From NCBI GenBank assembly GCA_023374025.1, contig SIJG01000002.1, positions 1,585,790 to 1,649,789 of the forward strand: DNA of 64,000 nt, given 5' to 3'. Both the position numbers and the translations under genes were made by a program. Below, piece by piece: positions 56,444 through 64,000 of this stretch (the stretch's first letter is position 1; every line of letters begins with the position of its first letter). Origin of the DNA: Heterodera schachtii (taxonomy: Eukaryota > Nematoda > Chromadorea > Rhabditida > Heteroderidae). The notes below the pieces were generated by a model that was not told the origin of the DNA, ran no database searches, and saw nothing but the letters and a program-made list of their open reading frames with translations.

Positions 56444-57570
56444 CACTGGTGGAAAAAAGTCTTTGAACAAACATGTAATTTTTGTATAATGGTTCATAAA
56501 CCGATAATTAAATGTGGGCAATTGTTTATGTATTAATTAGCCCAATATATCGGCTTCATATCAGCGCCAAAAAATTCCGAATCGAAAATAGAATGAAAAT
56601 GATATGGTCAACGAAGTGAGAGATGGTCAAAATAATGGCGGAAAAAAGTCTTTGAACAAACTTAAAAAACTATTTCAAAAGGCTCTTAAAAATCTGAAAT
56701 AATTCATTCAGGCTTATCTTTTGATGCTGAACAAAAAAGTCTTTTACTCCAACTTGATCTGATCACTCCTTCATAGTGATTGGGATACCCTAAAATACAC
56801 TGAAAATCGGGGAAATTTTCGAAAAAAATTCCTAGGAGGTTGGGAAAATTTTTCTAGTGAAAATGAGTAAGCCTATTGGAAAGAGCACAAAATTCTCTTC
56901 CGAATTGTCCTTTGAATGGTACGTCTACGGCTAATAGCCGCTGAGATAGAGTTGGAGTCAAAATTGGGCATCTCAAAAATGATTGATTTAATACAAAATT
57001 CAAGGGAAAATGATCAAAAATTGATCATTTTTATGGTGTCAATTTTTCAACCAAATATATCTTTTTATGTACAAGTCGTAGACGTACCATTCAAAGGACA
57101 ATTCGGAAGAGAATTTTGTGCTCTTTCCAATAGGCTTACTCATTTTCACTAGAAAAATTTTCCCAACCCCCTAGGAATTTTTTTCGAAAATTTCCCCGAT
57201 TTTCAGTGTATTTTAGTGTATCCCAATCACTATGAAGGAGTGATCAGATCAAGTTGGAGTAAAAGACTTTTTTGTTCAGCATCAAAAGATAAGCCTGAAT
57301 GAATTATTTCAGATTTTTAAGAGCCTTTTGAAATAGTTTTTTAAGTTTGTTCAAAGACTTTTTTCCGCCATTATTTTGACCATCTCTCACTTCGTTGACC
57401 ATATCATTTTCATTCTATTTTCGATTCGGAATTTTTTGGCGCTGATATGAAGCCGATATATTGGGCTAATTAATACATAAACAATTGCCCACAATGCTTC
57501 ATTTAATTATCGGTTTATGAACCATTATACAAAAATTACATGTTTGTTCAAAGACTTTTTTCCACCAGTG
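56444..57570. mobile_element. Tc1/mariner-like giant palindrome J
   Basis: The ends CACTGGTGGAAAAAAGTC and reverse complement are flanked by TA (56442-56443, 57571-57572). The whole 1.13 kb is a near-perfect palindrome with its centre near 57010. There is no transposase, so it would depend on one elsewhere. It begins three bases after the TA of element I. Confidence 0.88.
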
Positions 57571-57572
57571 TA

Positions 57573-57872
57573 TATCCGGTAATACTAACAAGGGCGTGCC
57601 AGACCCTTGGCTTTGGTGGGGGAGGGGCTGAAGTCAAAAATTCGATTTTTAGGGGTGTATTTTTCATTTTTAAGGCAATTTTTAGGGGGTATATTTTTCG
57701 TTTGTTGAAATCCCGAATTAGGGGGTGTATTTTACAAAATTTTTCGCCAAAAAAATTAATATTTTTTACCATTTTGGCCTTCATTTTTCAAAAATATGGT
57801 AAAATGGTGGTCCGGCGATGCCGATGGGCGCCGCCGGGCAAATTTTTGAATATTTTAATGCAATTTTGTTAA
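57573..57872. other. Spacer before the satellite
   Basis: About 300 bp with AGGGGTGTATTTTTC words also present inside element B (15130-15270). It is therefore likely transposon-derived. No gene. Confidence 0.45.
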
Positions 57873-60800
57873 AATTTCAGAATTGCGCCTTATTATACTC
57901 TAAACATGAAATGAATCAATGTTGCCGAAGAACTCAGATGATAAGCTCAATAATCTCCAATTTACTATTTTCGCAAAAGTAATTTGTGAAATTTTTCACA
58001 ATTTCAGCTCATCTTTCTAAAAACATAAATGCTATCAGTGTTGAGGAAGGATCGAATTGATAAAAAGCTTAATAAATCACCATTTACAGTTTATATTAGT
58101 TTCTACATTTATTTTTGGAGGAGAAGAAGGTAAATTTTCGAAATTTTACAAAAGTGATAGAGAAAATTGAAACCGGAAATTTTTGGCGCTTATCAACTCG
58201 GTCCTTCTGCACCCCATTAATATGGTTTCACATTTAGATAGTAATGAGCTGAATTGAGAATTTCAAAAAATTGAAATTAATAAATCCAAGACAATTTCAG
58301 AATTGCGCCTTATTATACTCTAAACATGAAATGAATCAATGTTGCCGAAGAACTCAGATGATAAGCTCAATAATCTCCAATTTACTATTTTCGCAAAAGT
58401 AATTTGTGAAATTTTTCACAATTTCAGCTCATCTTTCTAAAAACATAAATGCTATCAGTGTTGAGGAAGGATCGAATTGATAAAAAGCTTAATAAATCAC
58501 CATTTACAGTTTATATTAGTTTCTACATTTATTTTTGGAGGAGAAGAAGGTAAATTTTCGAAATTTTACAAAAGTGATAGAGAAAATTGAAACCGGAAAT
58601 TTTTGGCGCTTATCAACTCGGTCCTTCTGCACCCCATTAATATGGTTTCACATTTAGATAGTAATGAGCTGAATTGAGAATTTCAAAAAATTGAAATTAA
58701 TAAATCCAAGACAATTTCAGAATTGCGCCTTATTATACTCTAAACATGAAATGAATCAATGTTGCCGAAGAACTCAGATGATAAGCTCAATAATCTCCAA
58801 TTTACTATTTTCGCAAAAGTAATTTGTGAAATTTTTCACAATTTCAGCTCATCTTTCTAAAAACATAAATGCTATCAGTGTTGAGGAAGGATCGAATTGA
58901 TAAAAAGCTTAATAAATCACCATTTACAGTTTATATTAGTTTCTACATTTATTTTTGGAGGAGAAGAAGGTAAATTTTCGAAATTTTACAAAAGTGATAG
59001 AGAAAATTGAAACCGGAAATTTTTGGCGCTTATCAACTCGGTCCTTCTGCACCCCATTAATATGGTTTCACATTTAGATAGTAATGAGCTGAATTGAGAA
59101 TTTCAAAAAATTGAAATTAATAAATCCAAGACAATTTCAGAATTGCGCCTTATTATACTCTAAACATGAAATGAATCAATGTTGCCGAAGAACTCAGATG
59201 ATAAGCTCAATAATCTCCAATTTACTATTTTCGCAAAAGTAATTTGTGAAATTTTTCACAATTTCAGCTCATCTTTCTAAAAACATAAATGCTATCAGTG
59301 TTGAGGAAGGATCGAATTGATAAAAAGCTTAATAAATCACCATTTACAGTTTATATTAGTTTCTACATTTATTTTTGGAGGAGAAGAAGGTAAATTTTCG
59401 AAATTTTACAAAAGTGATAGAGAAAATTGAAACCGGAAATTTTTGGCGCTTATCAACTCGGTCCTTCTGCACCCCATTAATATGGTTTCACATTTAGATA
59501 GTAATGAGCTGAATTGAGAATTTCAAAAAATTGAAATTAATAAATCCAAGACAATTTCAGAATTGCGCCTTATTATACTCTAAACATGAAATGAATCAAT
59601 GTTGCCGAAGAACTCAGATGATAAGCTCAATAATCTCCAATTTACTATTTTCGCAAAAGTAATTTGTGAAATTTTTCACAATTTCAGCTCATCTTTCTAA
59701 AAACATAAATGCTATCAGTGTTGAGGAAGGATCGAATTGATAAAAAGCTTAATAAATCACCATTTACAGTTTATATTAGTTTCTACATTTATTTTTGGAG
59801 GAGAAGAAGGTAAATTTTCGAAATTTTACAAAAGTGATAGAGAAAATTGAAACCGGAAATTTTTGGCGCTTATCAACTCGGTCCTTCTGCACCCCATTAA
59901 TATGGTTTCACATTTAGATAGTAATGAGCTGAATTGAGAATTTCAAAAAATTGAAATTAATAAATCCAAGACAATTTCAGAATTGCGCCTTATTATACTC
60001 TAAACATGAAATGAATCAATGTTGCCGAAGAACTCAGATGATAAGCTCAATAATCTCCAATTTACTATTTTCGCAAAAGTAATTTGTGAAATTTTTCACA
60101 ATTTCAGCTCATCTTTCTAAAAACATAAATGCTATCAGTGTTGAGGAAGGATCGAATTGATAAAAAGCTTAATAAATCACCATTTACAGTTTATATTAGT
60201 TTCTACATTTATTTTTGGAGGAGAAGAAGGTAAATTTTCGAAATTTTACAAAAGTGATAGAGAAAATTGAAACCGGAAATTTTTGGCGCTTATCAACTCG
60301 GTCCTTCTGCACCCCATTAATATGGTTTCACATTTAGATAGTAATGAGCTGAATTGAGAATTTCAAAAAATTGAAATTAATAAATCCAAGACAATTTCAG
60401 AATTGCGCCTTATTATACTCTAAACATGAAATGAATCAATGTTGCCGAAGAACTCAGATGATAAGCTCAATAATCTCCAATTTACTATTTTCGCAAAAGT
60501 AATTTGTGAAATTTTTCACAATTTCAGCTCATCTTTCTAAAAACATAAATGCTATCAGTGTTGAGGAAGGATCGAATTGATAAAAAGCTTAATAAATCAC
60601 CATTTACAGTTTATATTAGTTTCTACATTTATTTTTGGAGGAGAAGAAGGTAAATTTTCGAAATTTTACAAAAGTGATAGAGAAAATTGAAACCGGAAAT
60701 TTTTGGCGCTTATCAACTCGGTCCTTCTGCACCCCATTAATATGGTTTCACATTTAGATAGTAATGAGCTGAAATTGAGAATTCAAAAAATTGAAATTAA

Positions 60801-63800
60801 TAAATCCAAGACAATTTCAGAATTGCGCCTTATTATACTCTAAACATGAAATGAATCAATGTTGCCGAAGAACTCAGATGATAAGCTCAATAATCTCCAA
60901 TTTACTATTTTCGCAAAAGTAATTTGTGAAATTTTTCACAATTTCAGCTCATCTTTCTAAAAACATAAATGCTATCAGTGTTGAGGAAGGATCGAATTGA
61001 TAAAAAGCTTAATAAATCACCATTTACAGTTTATATTAGTTTCTACATTTATTTTTGGAGGAGAAGAAGGTAAATTTTCGAAATTTTACAAAAGTGATAG
61101 AGAAAATTGAAACCGGAAATTTTTGGCGCTTATCAACTCGGTCCTTCTGCACCCCATTAATATGGTTTCACATTTAGATAGTAATGAGCTGAATTGAGAA
61201 TTTCAAAAAATTGAAATTAATAAATCCAAGACAATTTCAGAATTGCGCCTTATTATACTCTAAACATGAAATGAATCAATGTTGCCGAAGAACTCAGATG
61301 ATAAGCTCAATAATCTCCAATTTACTATTTTCGCAAAAGTAATTTGTGAAATTTTTCACAATTTCAGCTCATCTTTCTAAAAACATAAATGCTATCAGTG
61401 TTGAGGAAGGATCGAATTGATAAAAAGCTTAATAAATCACCATTTACAGTTTATATTAGTTTCTACATTTATTTTTGGAGGAGAAGAAGGTAAATTTTCG
61501 AAATTTTACAAAAGTGATAGAGAAAATTGAAACCGGAAATTTTTGGCGCTTATCAACTCGGTCCTTCTGCACCCCATTAATATGGTTTCACATTTAGATA
61601 GTAATGAGCTGAAATTGAGAATTCAAAAAATTGAAATTAATAAATCCAAGACAATTTCAGAATTGCGCCTTATTATACTCTAAACATGAAATGAATCAAT
61701 GTTGCCGAAGAACTCAGATGATAAGCTCAATAATCTCCAATTTACTATTTTCGCAAAAGTAATTTGTGAAATTTTTCACAATTTCAGCTCATCTTTCTAA
61801 AAACATAAATGCTATCAGTGTTGAGGAAGGATCGAATTGATAAAAAGCTTAATAAATCACCATTTACAGTTTATATTAGTTTCTACATTTATTTTTGGAG
61901 GAGAAGAAGGTAAATTTTCGAAATTTTACAAAAGTGATAGAGAAAATTGAAACCGGAAATTTTTGGCGCTTATCAACTCGGTCCTTCTGCACCCCATTAA
62001 TATGGTTTCACATTTAGATAGTAATGAGCTGAATTGAGAATTTCAAAAAATTGAAATTAATAAATCCAAGACAATTTCAGAATTGCGCCTTATTATACTC
62101 TAAACATGAAATGAATCAATGTTGCCGAAGAACTCAGATGATAAGCTCAATAATCTCCAATTTACTATTTTCGCAAAAGTAATTTGTGAAATTTTTCACA
62201 ATTTCAGCTCATCTTTCTAAAAACATAAATGCTATCAGTGTTGAGGAAGGATCGAATTGATAAAAAGCTTAATAAATCACCATTTACAGTTTATATTAGT
62301 TTCTACATTTATTTTTGGAGGAGAAGAAGGTAAATTTTCGAAATTTTACAAAAGTGATAGAGAAAATTGAAACCGGAAATTTTTGGCGCTTATCAACTCG
62401 GTCCTTCTGCACCCCATTAATATGGTTTCACATTTAGATAGTAATGAGCTGAAATTGAGAATTCAAAAAATTGAAATTAATAAATCCAAGACAATTTCAG
62501 AATTGCGCCTTATTATACTCTAAACATGAAATGAATCAATGTTGCCGAAGAACTCAGATGATAAGCTCAATAATCTCCAATTTACTATTTTCGCAAAAGT
62601 AATTTGTGAAATTTTTCACAATTTCAGCTCATCTTTCTAAAAACATAAATGCTATCAGTGTTGAGGAAGGATCGAATTGATAAAAAGCTTAATAAATCAC
62701 CATTTACAGTTTATATTAGTTTCTACATTTATTTTTGGAGGAGAAGAAGGTAAATTTTCGAAATTTTACAAAAGTGATAGAGAAAATTGAAACCGGAAAT
62801 TTTTGGCGCTTATCAACTCGGTCCTTCTGCACCCCATTAATATGGTTTCACATTTAGATAGTAATGAGCTGAAATTGAGAATTCAAAAAATTGAAATTAA
62901 TAAATCCAAGACAATTTCAGAATTGCGCCTTATTATACTCTAAACATGAAATGAATCAATGTTGCCGAAGAACTCAGATGATAAGCTCAATAATCTCCAA
63001 TTTACTATTTTCGCAAAAGTAATTTGTGAAATTTTTCACAATTTCAGCTCATCTTTCTAAAAACATAAATGCTATCAGTGTTGAGGAAGGATCGAATTGA
63101 TAAAAAGCTTAATAAATCACCATTTACAGTTTATATTAGTTTCTACATTTATTTTTGGAGGAGAAGAAGGTAAATTTTCGAAATTTTACAAAAGTGATAG
63201 AGAAAATTGAAACCGGAAATTTTTGGCGCTTATCAACTCGGTCCTTCTGCACCCCATTAATATGGTTTCACATTTAGATAGTAATGAGCTGAAATTGAGA
63301 ATTTCAAAAAATTGAAATTAATAAATCCAAGACAATTTCAGAATTGCGCCTTATTATACTCTAAACATGAAATGAATCAATGTTGCCGAAGAACTCAGAT
63401 GATAAGCTCAATAATCTCCAATTTACTATTTTCGCAAAAGTAATTTGTGAAATTTTTCACAATTTCAGCTCATCTTTCTAAAAACATAAATGCTATCAGT
63501 GTTGAGGAAGGATCGAATTGATAAAAAGCTTAATAAATCACCATTTACAGTTTATATTAGTTTCTACATTTATTTTTGGAGGAGAAGAAGGTAAATTTTC
63601 GAAATTTTACAAAAGTGATAGAGAAAATTGAAACCGGAAATTTTTGGCGCTTATCAACTCGGTCCTTCTGCACCCCATTAATATGGTTTCACATTTAGAT
63701 AGTAATGAGCTGAAATTGAGAATTCAAAAAATTGAAATTAATAAATCCAAGACAATTTCAGAATTGCGCCTTATTATACTCTAAACATGAAATGAATCAA

Positions 63801-64000
63801 TGTTGCCGAAGAACTCAGATGATAAGCTCAATAATCTCCAATTTACTATTTTCGCAAAAGTAATTTGTGAAATTTTTCACAATTTCAGCTCATCTTTCTA
63901 AAAACATAAATGCTATCAGTGTTGAGGAAGGATCGAATTGATAAAAAGCTTAATAAATCACCATTTACAGTTTATATTAGTTTCTACATTTATTTTTGGA
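57873..64000. repeat. 420-bp satellite array, at least 14.6 copies, runs off the window
   Basis: Units begin AATTTCAGAATTGCGCC at 57873 and recur every 420 bp (one unit of 421 bp). Copies are nearly identical. The main variable site is GAGCTGAATTGAGAATTTC (form A) against GAGCTGAAATTGAGAATTC (form B): the first six are A, then A and B mix, and the last ones are B-like. Within the unit, TGTTGAGGAAGGATCGAATTG recurs in inverted form as CAACTCGGTCCTTCTGCACC. No open frame of useful length. Confidence 0.97.

Noticed and set aside
57873..64000. Repeated gene in the 420-bp array
   Set aside because: All frames have frequent stops and the unit is AT-rich without codon structure.

Overview
The window looks like nuclear DNA from a nematode, most likely a plant-parasitic tylenchid (cyst-nematode-like). 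The genes are compact and split by many short introns. The recognisable proteins are animal and nematode types: UNC-82/NUAK kinase, PYROXD1, EF-Ts, stomatin-like 2, an ACC/MOD-1-type anion channel and a 7TM receptor. Several introns can only be placed by using GC rather than GT donors. A high share of GC-AG introns is known from Globodera-type genomes, so the assignment to that group is an inference from intron type and not from a search.

Layout. 0.5-3.9 kb (-): a Cys-loop anion channel, 5' complete, with TM4 beyond the window edge. 4.6-8.7 kb (-): splicing factor SYF1/XAB2. 9.1-11.8 kb (+): a tight cluster of ribosomal protein eL42, LSM4 and mitochondrial EF-Ts, probably an operon. 11.3-22.3 kb: a segmental duplication of the EF-Ts 3' end plus PYROXD1. 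EF-Ts is intact in copy 1 and PYROXD1 is intact in copy 2; each partner is broken. Between the copies lie an unrecognised 3-exon gene and a nest of hAT-like inverted-repeat elements (14.5-18.5 kb). 22.4-25.1 kb (+): an LSM10-like Sm protein and stomatin-like 2. 25.7-27.8 kb (+): a rhodopsin-like GPCR. 28.0-31.5 kb (-): a Nopp140/NOLC1 gene whose body is 19 near-identical exons separated by tiny introns. 32.2-32.9 kb (+): a 62-residue four-exon protein. 36.1-47.7 kb (+): a large unc-82/NUAK gene, preceded by about 3 kb of C/T-rich, gene-free sequence.

47.9-57.6 kb is scrambled accessory sequence: a foldback element, the 3' end of an ELAPOR/EIG121 gene (-), a long inverted duplication of a ubiquitin-like gene's 5' end, the intact ubiquitin-like gene, a ribosomal protein eS4 fragment with a duplicated exon, and a monothiol-glutaredoxin locus downstream of half a ubiquitin-like domain. 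Three further inverted-repeat elements follow. From 57.9 kb to the end there is a 420-bp satellite, about 14.6 copies.

Functionally, several intact genes serve RNA and organelle biology: SYF1 and LSM4 in splicing, eL42 in translation, Nopp140 in the nucleolus, EF-Ts and stomatin-like 2 in mitochondria. The channel, the receptor and UNC-82 are neuromuscular or signalling genes. Gene models were joined by hand using splice phase and family knowledge, so exon ends can be off by a few bases where noted.
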